Below the pieces are notes generated by a model, which made no database searches, had not been told where the DNA came from, and saw only the letters and a program-made list of their open reading frames with translations. Shown here one piece after another: positions 1-6,324 of a stretch of 9,499 nucleotides of DNA. The stretch comes from Rickettsia typhi (GTDB lineage: Bacteria; Pseudomonadota; Alphaproteobacteria; Rickettsiales; UBA1997), in assembly GCA_945906835.1 (NCBI GenBank), contig CAMDRL010000039.1, positions 1 through 9,499 on the forward strand, in the 5' to 3' direction. Every line of letters begins with the position of its first letter. The first letter of the stretch is position 1. Both the position numbers and the translations under genes were made by a program.

Positions 1-9
1 TTTTGCTTA

Positions 10-67
10 TTTTTTGACAAAATTATTCAAAATATATCCAAATATTTATCATAATTTTGTCAAAAAA
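10..67. repeat. Long AT-rich hairpin downstream of guaA
   Basis: Bases 10-26 (TTTTTTGACAAAATTAT) and 51-67 form a perfect 17-bp inverted repeat. A second 6-bp stem (30-35 with 42-47) is nested inside the 24-base loop, so almost the whole 58 bases can fold. It lies about 100 bases past the guaA stop on the minus strand, which would suit a transcription end point. However, neither strand has a clear T-tract right after the stem, so a classical intrinsic terminator is not established. Each arm contains TTTTGACA, and the word occurs again in inverted orientation at 80-87, so a protein-binding site is an alternative. Confidence 0.5.
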
Positions 68-100
68 GCGCTAAAAACATGTCAAAATCTGTGCTAAAAA
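68..100. repeat. Short direct repeat GYGCTAAAAA, two copies
   Basis: GCGCTAAAAA at 68-77 and GTGCTAAAAA at 91-100 are near-identical 10-mers spaced 23 bases start to start. A TGTCAAAA word lies between them at 80-87. They adjoin the long hairpin. No gene is visible in 1-168. The spacing of about two helical turns would fit paired binding sites, but in AT-rich DNA chance is a real alternative. Confidence 0.25.
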
Positions 101-168
101 TAATTAGCTAACAGTGTCTAATAATGAGGTTAGGGGTGGCAGATCATGCACATTCTAAACAGATTCGT

Positions 169-1704
169 TTACTCCCACTCAATTGTTCCCGGTGGTTTAG
201 ATGTGTAATCATAAACTACACGGTTAATTCCAGGAACTTCGTTAATGATTCTACTTGTAACATTACATAAAAATTCTGCAGTAAATGGATAAACATCTGC
301 AGTCATGCCATCAACAGAATTAACTGCCCTTAGAGCTAAAACATTTTCGTAAGTTCTGCCATCGCCCATTACACCAACAGTTTTAACGGGAAGTAAAACT
401 GAAAAAGCCTGCCAAATTTTATCGTACAAACCTGCTTTTCTAATTTCTTCAATGTAGATTGAGTCGGCTTCTTGCAGGGTTTTTATTTTTTCTGGGGTTA
501 TGTTGCCAATAATTCGAATGGCAAGACCAGGACCTGGAAATGGATGGCGACCCACAACATGAGCTGGCAAACCAAGCTCTTTTCCAAGTACACGAACTTC
601 GTCTTTGAACAACATTCTTAATGGTTCAAGCAATTTCAATTTCATCTTTTTTGGTAAACCGCCAACATTGTGATGCGACTTGATTGTGTGACTGGCACCT
701 TTATTTGGATGAGATGATTCAATAACATCGGGGTACAAAGTTCCTTGCGCTAAGAAAGTTGCGTTCTTAATTTTTGCCGATTCTTTATCAAAAACTTCAA
801 TGAAAGTTTTGCCAATAATTTTGCGTTTTTTTTCTGGATCAGAAACACCTTTTAACTTAGAAAGAAAAAGCTTTGAAGCATTAACATAAACCAAATTGGT
901 TTTAAATTTTTTAGCAAAAACCTCTTTTACCTGTGCACCTTCATCTTTTCTTAGAAGTCCATGATCAACAAAAATACAAGTAAGCTGCTTACCAATTGCC
1001 TCATTAATTAAAGCCGCAACAACTGATGAATCAACGCCACCACTAAGTCCACAAATTACATGATTTTCACCAACAATTTTTTTAATCTGTTTAATTTCAT
1101 CTTTCTTGAAATTTTTCATCGACCATTTTGGCTTACAACCAGAAATTTTAACTACAAAATTTTCAATAATTTTTTTTCCTTCAATTGAATGAACAACTTC
1201 TGGATGAAATTGCACTCCATAAATATTTTTTTCTTTATTAGCAATTGCCGCGTAAGGAGCTTTTGGGGTTTTGGCAATAACATTAAATCCATTTGGAATT
1301 TTGCTGATATGATCGCCGTGACTCATCCAAACTTGGGTATTTTTAACTCCATTAAAAAGCTTTAAATCAGAAATTATTTCTAATTCCGCCTTACCAAATT
1401 CTCTTTCAAAAGATTTACCAACCTTCCCTCCAAGTAAATGACAAATTAGTTGTTCGCCATAACAAATTCCAAGAATTGGCAAACCTAAACCAAAAACCTT
1501 TTTATCAATTGTTGGAGCACCTTTTTCATAAACTGAATTTGGACCACCAGAAAGAATAATTGTTTTTGGATTTAGTTTTTTAATTTCTGCCAATGAAAAA
1601 TCTGGATTTTTAACTTCGCAGTAAACCCCTAATTCTCTAATTCTGCGAGCGATGAGTTGCGTAACTTGGCTGCCAAAATCGATTATTAAAACTGTATCTA
1701 ACAT
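169..1704 (-). CDS. guaA: GMP synthase (glutamine-hydrolysing)
   Basis: This enzyme makes GMP from XMP, ATP and glutamine, the last step of guanine nucleotide synthesis in the cytoplasm. The 511-residue protein has the usual full length. The N-terminal class I glutamine amidotransferase domain (about 1-190) shows the nucleophile in GICYGEQ (Cys81) and the rest of the triad in FHPEV (His167, Glu169). The ATP-pyrophosphatase domain carries the P-loop SGGVDSS at 221-227. The C-terminal dimerisation domain contains the [12 protein letters not shown] segment (386-397) and ends in the family-typical KPPGTIEWE. The ATG at 1704 is right for the family because the conserved LIIDFGSQ segment starts five residues in. 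There is no Shine-Dalgarno sequence; the leader reads CCATAAATAA before the ATG. It follows gpsA after a 112-base gap that holds a palindromic repeat, so it may share the acpS-gpsA transcript or have its own promoter. The gene looks intact. Confidence 0.97.
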   Translation of the reverse strand: MLDTVLIIDFGSQVTQLIARRIRELGVYCEVKNPDFSLAEIKKLNPKTIILSGGPNSVYEKGAPTIDKKVFGLGLPILGICYGEQLICHLLGGKVGKSFEREFGKAELEIISDLKLFNGVKNTQVWMSHGDHISKIPNGFNVIAKTPKAPYAAIANKEKNIYGVQFHPEVVHSIEGKKIIENFVVKISGCKPKWSMKNFKKDEIKQIKKIVGENHVICGLSGGVDSSVVAALINEAIGKQLTCIFVDHGLLRKDEGAQVKEVFAKKFKTNLVYVNASKLFLSKLKGVSDPEKKRKIIGKTFIEVFDKESAKIKNATFLAQGTLYPDVIESSHPNKGASHTIKSHHNVGGLPKKMKLKLLEPLRMLFKDEVRVLGKELGLPAHVVGRHPFPGPGLAIRIIGNITPEKIKTLQEADSIYIEEIRKAGLYDKIWQAFSVLLPVKTVGVMGDGRTYENVLALRAVNSVDGMTADVYPFTAEFLCNVTSRIINEVPGINRVVYDYTSKPPGTIEWE

Positions 1705-1735
1705 TTATTTATGGAATATCTTATTAATATTTAGA

Positions 1736-1808
1736 TTTTGTCATTCCCATGAAGGTGGGAATCCAGTATTAATTGATCTGGATTCCTGCCTTATCAGGAA
1801 TGACAAAA
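1736..1808. repeat. Two-hairpin palindromic repeat (REP/MITE-like)
   Basis: This 73-base element lies between gpsA and guaA, 8 bases past the gpsA stop. Its ends match perfectly as 12-base inverted repeats (TTTTGTCATTCC at 1736-1747, complement at 1797-1808). The two arms match at about 25 of 31 positions. Each arm also folds on its own: ATTCCCA-tgaagg-TGGGAAT on the left and ATTCCTG-ccttat-CAGGAAT on the right. The arms differ inside these stems by paired changes that keep both stems intact. The GTCATTCCC...GGGAATCCAG core resembles intergenic palindromes common in proteobacterial genomes. It has no coding capacity. It could affect transcript ends or stability between gpsA and guaA. Confidence 0.8.
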
Positions 1809-1816
1809 CTCTTTAT

Positions 1817-2806
1817 TTATTTCAAAATTGCTTTAGTAATTTTTTCTTTAATTTCTTTGATTGAAAAATTTTTATTTAAAATTTCTTCAATTGTTTCGCA
1901 TAATTTTAGCTGCAACTTCATTTTCTTTGCAAGTCTAACAATAGATTTTACTGATATTGCGCCTTCAAAGGTTTTATGAGCCTTGGCATCAATTTCTTTG
2001 AAGCTTCTGCCTTTAGCAATTTCATAGCCTAAAGCGTTATTTCGAGATTTAGTAGTTGAACAAGTAAGGAAAATGTCGCCAAAACCAGCAGCGTTATTAA
2101 GATTTCCGCTGCCTTTTAATTTTTTGCATAGCGATAAAATCTCTTGAACTCCTTGATTTACCAAGGCTGCTTTGGCATTTTGCCCCAAATTTAAACCATC
2201 AACAATGCCACATCCAATTGCGATAACATTTTTTAAAACAGCGGCAATTTCAGTGGTAATTGGATCGTCTGAATAATGAGCTTGAAAATAATTATTTTGT
2301 AAAACTTTGATTATTTTTTGAGCGAATTTTTTATCTTTAGAAGCAATGGTGGTAATTGTTGGAACTTCTTGAGCAACTTCTAAGGCAAAATTTGGACCTG
2401 AAAGAATAGCGAATTTTCTATTTGGCAAAAATTCTTCGAAAACTTGGCTGAAAAATTTTAATTTATCTTGGTCTAAACCTTTAGAACAAATAACAAAACC
2501 TGTTTTTGTATTTAATTTAAAAGCGGAAATTTCTTTTAAAATATCCTCAACAGTTTGCGAAGGAGTAACAATAAAAACCAGATCAGAACCTTGCAAATTA
2601 GATTCACTCAAATCTTTTACCGCAAGTATTTTTGAGCTTAGTTTGATTTTTGGTAAATATTTTTGGTTGGTTCTTTTTTTGTTAATTTCCAAAACCACTT
2701 CTTGGCTGTGAGCAAAAAGCGACACTGCAAAAGAGTTTTTAGCAATTAAATTTGCAATTGCCGTACCCCAAGCTCCTGAACCAATTACTGAAATTTTTAA
2801 ATTCAT
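1817..2806 (-). CDS. gpsA: NAD(P)H-dependent glycerol-3-phosphate dehydrogenase
   Basis: This enzyme reduces dihydroxyacetone phosphate to sn-glycerol 3-phosphate, the backbone precursor of phospholipids, in the cytoplasm. With the start at 2806 the protein has 329 residues, normal for the family. The Rossmann motif GSGAWGTA is at 9-16, SKG with Lys109 follows, SGPNFALEVA is at 136-145, and the catalytic lysine is probably Lys192 in AVLKNVIAI. The TCSTTKSRN segment (248-256) is also present. AGFGDIF stands where AGLGDL is usual, a mild change. The reading frame is open up to 2881, but that extension lies over the end of acpS and precedes the conserved N-terminus (KISVIGSGAWG), so the ATG at 2806 is preferred. 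It lies 1 base after the acpS stop (TAA-A-ATG), which suggests translational coupling. No Shine-Dalgarno sequence is visible. Confidence 0.96.
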   Translation of the reverse strand: MNLKISVIGSGAWGTAIANLIAKNSFAVSLFAHSQEVVLEINKKRTNQKYLPKIKLSSKILAVKDLSESNLQGSDLVFIVTPSQTVEDILKEISAFKLNTKTGFVICSKGLDQDKLKFFSQVFEEFLPNRKFAILSGPNFALEVAQEVPTITTIASKDKKFAQKIIKVLQNNYFQAHYSDDPITTEIAAVLKNVIAIGCGIVDGLNLGQNAKAALVNQGVQEILSLCKKLKGSGNLNNAAGFGDIFLTCSTTKSRNNALGYEIAKGRSFKEIDAKAHKTFEGAISVKSIVRLAKKMKLQLKLCETIEEILNKNFSIKEIKEKITKAILK

Positions 2807-2807
2807 T

Positions 2808-3209
2808 TTATTCAAGAAAAGAAATTGTAACCATTGCCAAAGCTGAGTCTGCTTCGTCAGAAAGTGAAAGATGAACCGCAAAATTTTTAACTGCGAAATG
2901 CTGTTTTATAAATTCTTCTTTTCCGTTAAGAATATTTATAAATGGTTTTCCTAATTTGTCATTGTCAATTTCAATGTCTCTAAAATCAACTCCTCTGCCA
3001 ATTCCAAGCCCAAGAGCTTTTGAAAAAGCCTCTTTGGCAGCAAATCTTTTAGCGTAAAATAAAGCTTGCAACGAAAGGTTTTTTCTATTTTTAGCCTTTA
3101 TAATTTCAGCCTCTGTAAAGATTTTATTTTCAAATTTTTCATCAAATTTTGAAATCAATTCTTTAATTCTATTTACAGAAACTGTGTCGATTCCAATTCC
3201 TAATATCAT
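2808..3209 (-). CDS. acpS: Holo-[acyl-carrier-protein] synthase
   Basis: This enzyme transfers 4'-phosphopantetheine from coenzyme A to a serine of apo-ACP, activating it for fatty acid synthesis. The protein has 133 residues, as usual for bacterial AcpS, which works as a trimer. The N-terminus MILGIGIDTVSVNRI carries the metal-binding Asp8. The RFAAKEAFSKALG motif carries Glu60, the second metal ligand. The C-terminal HLSLSDEADSALAMV segment matches the family strand, with Asp where many homologues have His (SHE or THE); from memory this variant is common in alphaproteobacteria. The frame extends to an ATG at 3230, but those seven extra residues (MQFFFNK) are unlike the family, so 3209 is chosen. 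It is the first gene of the minus-strand run and is followed directly by gpsA. No Shine-Dalgarno sequence is visible. Confidence 0.95.
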   Translation of the reverse strand: MILGIGIDTVSVNRIKELISKFDEKFENKIFTEAEIIKAKNRKNLSLQALFYAKRFAAKEAFSKALGLGIGRGVDFRDIEIDNDKLGKPFINILNGKEEFIKQHFAVKNFAVHLSLSDEADSALAMVTISFLE

Positions 3210-3250
3210 TTTATTGAAAAAAAATTGCATGTTTAGTTATTATTTCTAAC

Positions 3251-3278
3251 TTGAGCTGGTGTTTTTTTATCATAAACT
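3251..3278 (+). promoter_or_regulatory. Candidate promoter for the pilus-like operon
   Basis: TTGAGC at 3251-3256 and TAAACT at 3273-3278 are spaced by 16 bases and precede the gene starting at 3351. Both hexamers are imperfect sigma-70 matches in AT-rich DNA, so this is only a candidate. It overlaps the candidate promoter for acpS on the other strand; the two gene runs diverge from this 141-base gap. Confidence 0.25.
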
Positions 3279-3295
3279 TTTCTGCTAAAGCACAA
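3269..3295 (-). promoter_or_regulatory. Candidate promoter for acpS-gpsA(-guaA)
   Basis: On the minus strand TTGTGC (3295-3290) is followed after 15 bases by TATGAT (3274-3269), about 60 bases upstream of the acpS start. The spacing is shorter than ideal and the -35 match is moderate. It is offered because the gap must drive transcription in both directions. Confidence 0.25.
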
Positions 3296-3350
3296 GTAAC
3301 TGATCTCTTATAAAAAGGGGTTAAAACCATCAAAATAGTTTCGCCTTTAA

Positions 3351-4883
3351 ATGCCGTCTAAAGAAAATTTTGTTATTACAATTGGAGACTTTGGTGCTAT
3401 TATTGCTTTGCACAATGGAAACGCAATTAAAAGCAGCACTTTCATAGAAACTCTAAACGACGAATCAAAAGTTACACTAAAAAACTTGTTTGATGAACAC
3501 AAGTCAACTCCGATCAGAATTTTATTAGATAATCTTGATCAAACTTATAAAAATAAATCTTATCCTTTAGTCAGCCTTACAAGTTTGAGAAGTATTGCTA
3601 AAAGAGAAATGAATTCTGATGGCGACAGAAATAGCTTTAAAAATTACATACCATTCATTCCTAACAAATCTTCTGGAATTAAAAAATCTGAATGTTTGTT
3701 TATTTCAATATCAAGATCAGAAATGATTGATGAATGGGTTAAGATATTGCTTGAACTTCCTAATCGCCTAGTTGGAATTTATGCACTTCCAGTTGAAAGT
3801 TTTAGACTAATTAACATTTTAAAGAAAAAAATTACTCAGCCCATTAATTTTAAAAGCAAAGCTCACAACCTTAATTGCCTAATCATACAAAATAAAATTG
3901 GAGGAATTAGGCAAATTGTATATTCTGAACGCGGCATTGTTTTTACTCGTATCGTTACCTACGACATTACAGAAGTTGATTGGTTAGAAAAATACGAGCA
4001 AGATATTTATAGCACTTTTGAATATTTAAAACGCTCATTTCCAAATATAAATATTACAGATCTTCGCATCACCAACATATTGAGTGAACAGATTTTAGTA
4101 CATCTTAGAAAATTAGATAATATTGAACTAAAAATTATTAATTACACTCCACATCAAGTTGCCCAAGAAATTGGATATAAAAATCTATTAACTCCAGATG
4201 AGGTATATTGCGATTTATTGATATCTAAAGTTTTTTCTAAAGAGAAAAAAGTTCTAAAATTTACCACTCCACAAATTATTGCTTTGGAAAAGCTTTTTTT
4301 AGTTCTTCTGTCTTCTTATGCCTTGAATGGCATCATCGTAGTAACAATATTTTTTACAATTGTATCGATAGCCTTATTTTTTGGAAAAACCAGATCTCTT
4401 GTCAAGGAAGCAGAAAATAAGAAAATTGTAGCCCTCCAAAATATGAATAAAACCATAACTACAGCTTCTAAAGAAGATTTAGAAGAGAATAACAAATCTC
4501 CTAATTTAGAAAATATTATAGATCTTGGAAAAATTGATGAACATTTAAAATCCGTTGGAAAGGATTTTACAAAGATGTATTTAGAATTAAATTTTATCAG
4601 AAGTTATAACACTAAATTAAATAACTTTATATATACACTGCAAGATTTTACCTATATAAACCCTGGATCATTAACAAGATATACGGTCAATATTAGTGGT
4701 AAAATTCTTAATAAAACCGGAGATATTGACGACTTATTTAATGGCTTTGACAGATTATCCAATATCACAAAAAAATCATTCCCAAACTCAGAAGTAACTT
4801 ATAAAGAAATACCACGCAGTGTTGATTTTACTAAGAAATATTATGATTATCCTATCGAATTTACGATATCAGGCACAGAATGA
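3351..4883 (+). CDS. GspL/PilM-PilN-like inner-membrane assembly protein
   Basis: This is a 510-residue bitopic membrane protein. Residues 1 to about 310 are cytoplasmic and fit an actin-like fold of the PilM/GspL type: an opening VITIGDFGAIIAL strand, IRILLDNLDQTY (55-66), LPNRLVGIYALPVES (136-150), KIGGIRQIV (182-190), IVFTRI (196-201) and STFEYLKRSF (221-230). One transmembrane helix spans about 324-344 (the hydrophobic stretch begins near 312). The periplasmic part has a charged, coiled-coil-prone stretch (about 346-420) and a PilN-like C-terminal domain. A PilM domain fused to a PilN domain is the GspL layout of type II secretion, whereas most type IV pili have separate proteins. In those machines the protein connects the cytoplasmic ATPase to periplasmic partners. 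An in-frame TAA sits immediately before the ATG, which bounds the start; there is no Shine-Dalgarno sequence. The stop overlaps the next gene by 4 bases. The assignment comes from architecture and recalled family pattern, not a search. Confidence 0.65.
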   Translation: MPSKENFVITIGDFGAIIALHNGNAIKSSTFIETLNDESKVTLKNLFDEHKSTPIRILLDNLDQTYKNKSYPLVSLTSLRSIAKREMNSDGDRNSFKNYIPFIPNKSSGIKKSECLFISISRSEMIDEWVKILLELPNRLVGIYALPVESFRLINILKKKITQPINFKSKAHNLNCLIIQNKIGGIRQIVYSERGIVFTRIVTYDITEVDWLEKYEQDIYSTFEYLKRSFPNINITDLRITNILSEQILVHLRKLDNIELKIINYTPHQVAQEIGYKNLLTPDEVYCDLLISKVFSKEKKVLKFTTPQIIALEKLFLVLLSSYALNGIIVVTIFFTIVSIALFFGKTRSLVKEAENKKIVALQNMNKTITTASKEDLEENNKSPNLENIIDLGKIDEHLKSVGKDFTKMYLELNFIRSYNTKLNNFIYTLQDFTYINPGSLTRYTVNISGKILNKTGDIDDLFNGFDRLSNITKKSFPNSEVTYKEIPRSVDFTKKYYDYPIEFTISGTE

Positions 4884-5542
4884 AAAGTACTCACTTAAAA
4901 AAACAAATTATTAGACACTTTTCCATATCGCTTGCTCTGACTTTGTTTGTATCTGTTGTTATTTATTACAGACTAAATCAAGAACAAAAAAGCAATGATG
5001 CTGTTCACGAAATTGAATTAAAGACTTTAGATATAACAAATAAAACAGCAGATTTGGAAAACAAGATTAGAGAAGTAAAAAAATATAAAGAGATATTTAA
5101 AACTATATCTGAGAATAGAAAAAATTCTAACGGTATTAAAATTAATGACATTAATTCCAAATTAGAAAATATTGGAGATCGTCATAATATTTCTGATTCA
5201 GCCATTAAAGTCAGCTTTCCCGAAACTCTTAAAGAAGGCATTTTTAACATGACTACAATTGAAATGGTCCACAGTTCTGTCGATTTATCTTTTAAAGCAA
5301 TTAACGATATTGAAGCTTTATTATTCATCTCAGAACTTACCAGCTCTCTTCCTGGATATGTTGTAATTAACAAGTTATCCATAACAAAATCAAAAGATTA
5401 TACCGACGCAGACCTTATAGGTATTAGTTCTGGTCAAAAAATAAGATCAATCTCATCTCAGGTTAATTTTTATTGGTATGTTTACAAACCAAAGACTGAA
5501 AAAAAACCTGAACCTGAAAAAAAACCTGAACCTGAAATTTAG
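4880..5542 (+). CDS. PilO/GspM-like bitopic inner-membrane protein
   Basis: This 220-residue protein has a short positive N-terminus (MKSTHLKKQIIRH), one transmembrane helix at about 13-30, a coiled-coil-prone stretch at about 34-80, and a periplasmic alpha/beta domain at about 90-203. That is the layout of PilO and GspM, which pair with PilN or GspL in the inner-membrane ring. The tail is a charged proline repeat (EKKPEPEKKPEPE, 207-219) encoded by an 18-bp tandem repeat. The ATG overlaps the stop of the previous gene (ATGA), so the two are probably translationally coupled and their products made together. An AGG about 7 bases upstream is one of the few plausible ribosome-binding signals in the window. 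The sequence is too divergent to name by motif; the call rests on topology and on position between a GspL-like and a PilP/GspC-like gene. Confidence 0.55.
   Translation: MKSTHLKKQIIRHFSISLALTLFVSVVIYYRLNQEQKSNDAVHEIELKTLDITNKTADLENKIREVKKYKEIFKTISENRKNSNGIKINDINSKLENIGDRHNISDSAIKVSFPETLKEGIFNMTTIEMVHSSVDLSFKAINDIEALLFISELTSSLPGYVVINKLSITKSKDYTDADLIGISSGQKIRSISSQVNFYWYVYKPKTEKKPEPEKKPEPEI
5496..5537 (+). repeat. 18-bp tandem repeat with A8 tracts in the 3' end of the PilO-like gene
   Basis: The unit CTGAAAAAAAACCTGAAC occurs exactly twice (5496-5513, 5514-5531) and continues for 6 more bases. It encodes the Lys/Pro/Glu tail. Each unit holds a run of eight A residues, a known kind of site for slippage in replication or transcription. 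Because it is six codons long, gain or loss of a whole unit keeps the frame. Confidence 0.9.
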
Positions 5543-5552
5543 ATAATAAAAT

Positions 5553-6200
5553 ATGATGAAATATCTAATAGCTATCTCTCTATCTTTATTCACAACTACC
5601 CTATTTGCTCAAGATTCTGGCAATATTCAAAAATCGGTTTTACTTGATAAGATAGAAGAAGGAATGCGCAATAATATTTCTCAAGTTAAGTTGACATCTT
5701 TGATGTTTGATGATGCAGAAAATGAAGAAATAAAAAGAGCTTTAGATTCCTTTAGAAATGGCAATACTTATTTACTAGAAGAAGTTACAGAATCTGAAGA
5801 TGACAATATCACTAATAGAAGATCTTACATTTATCTGGCATCAATAATGTATTTAAGTGAAGAATATTGGGCAGTCTGGATTAACGACGAAAAAATTACT
5901 TCTGAAAGTAATCAACCCGGTAATGAGCTGTATTTACAAGAAGTTCATAAAGACAAAATATCAGTTTTATGGACAATAAGTGCCAGTAAGTGGAAAATTA
6001 TCATGGGTAAAAAATCAGAAGAAATGTCTGAAAAAATTAACTCACAAAACCAAGTTGAAGCTAAATTTGAGTTAAAGCCAAATCAAACTTATCTTTTGTT
6101 TTATGACAATGTGGTTGAGGGTAATGTGCAAACTAATGAGTCTTTAATTCAAAAAGAAGAAGTTAAGTCATCTTTTACATTAGCACCAGCTTCACAGTAG
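5553..6200 (+). CDS. Exported PilP/GspC-like beta-domain protein
   Basis: This 215-residue protein has a clear Sec signal peptide (MMKYLIAISLSLFTTTLFA, likely cut between Ala19 and Gln20), so it is periplasmic. There is no Cys after the cleavage site, so it is not a lipoprotein, unlike typical PilP. It also has no transmembrane anchor, unlike GspC. Residues about 30-80 are helical and charged. The segment 91-151 (SYIYLASIMYLSEEYWAVWIN, then a strand ending WKIIMG) has the alternating pattern of the small beta domain in PilP and in the GspC HR region, which contacts the secretin. A further strand-rich section (about 168-190) follows, and then a polar tail. The ATG is 10 bases past the previous stop, with a second ATG in the next codon; no Shine-Dalgarno sequence is visible. 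It is the last gene of the trio and its function is inferred from that position. Confidence 0.5.
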   Translation: MMKYLIAISLSLFTTTLFAQDSGNIQKSVLLDKIEEGMRNNISQVKLTSLMFDDAENEEIKRALDSFRNGNTYLLEEVTESEDDNITNRRSYIYLASIMYLSEEYWAVWINDEKITSESNQPGNELYLQEVHKDKISVLWTISASKWKIIMGKKSEEMSEKINSQNQVEAKFELKPNQTYLLFYDNVVEGNVQTNESLIQKEEVKSSFTLAPASQ

Positions 6201-6255
6201 AATAATTACTTTTTTGTTATTCCTGCCCAATGCTGTTCGGCATTTGTAATACTGA

Positions 6256-6295
6256 CTTGTGTTTATTAAAATTATAAAATTTTAATAAACACAAG
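6256..6295. terminator. Perfect 18-bp hairpin between convergent genes
   Basis: CTTGTGTTTATTAAAATT (6256-6273) pairs perfectly with 6278-6295 across a 4-base loop (ATAA). It lies between two converging genes (stops at 6200 and 6325), so a shared bidirectional terminator is the simplest reading. The stem is AT-rich and has no T-tract directly after it on either strand, so the termination role is inferred from position. Confidence 0.5.
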
Positions 6296-6324
6296 GTCGA
6301 GTTTACAAAGCACCACCAGCATTA

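Noticed and set aside
14..55. TTGACA at 14-19 as a plus-strand promoter
   Set aside because: No acceptable -10 hexamer at 15-19 bases; CATAAT at 50-55 is 30 bases away, and the hexamer is part of the hairpin arm.
1736..1808. Insertion sequence or CRISPR repeat
   Set aside because: It has no coding capacity, only one copy of each arm, and no regular repeat-spacer pattern anywhere in the window.
1652..1979. Two plus-strand frames over the guaA start, palindrome and gpsA end
   Set aside because: They run through the palindromic repeat and antisense to two clear genes; the products have no recognisable features.
2808..2870. Inactivation of AcpS because of SDE in place of SHE
   Set aside because: The metal ligands Asp8 and Glu60 are intact, and I recall this variant in alphaproteobacterial homologues.
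2807..2881. Upstream extension of gpsA to an ATG at 2881
   Set aside because: It overlaps the end of acpS in another frame and precedes the conserved Rossmann N-terminus; the family begins at the ATG at 2806.
3210..3230. Upstream ATG of acpS at 3230
   Set aside because: It adds seven residues not typical of AcpS; the conserved start MILGIGIDTV begins at 3209.
5182..5382. Minus-strand frame inside the PilO-like gene
   Set aside because: Antisense shadow of a gene with clear topology and operon context.
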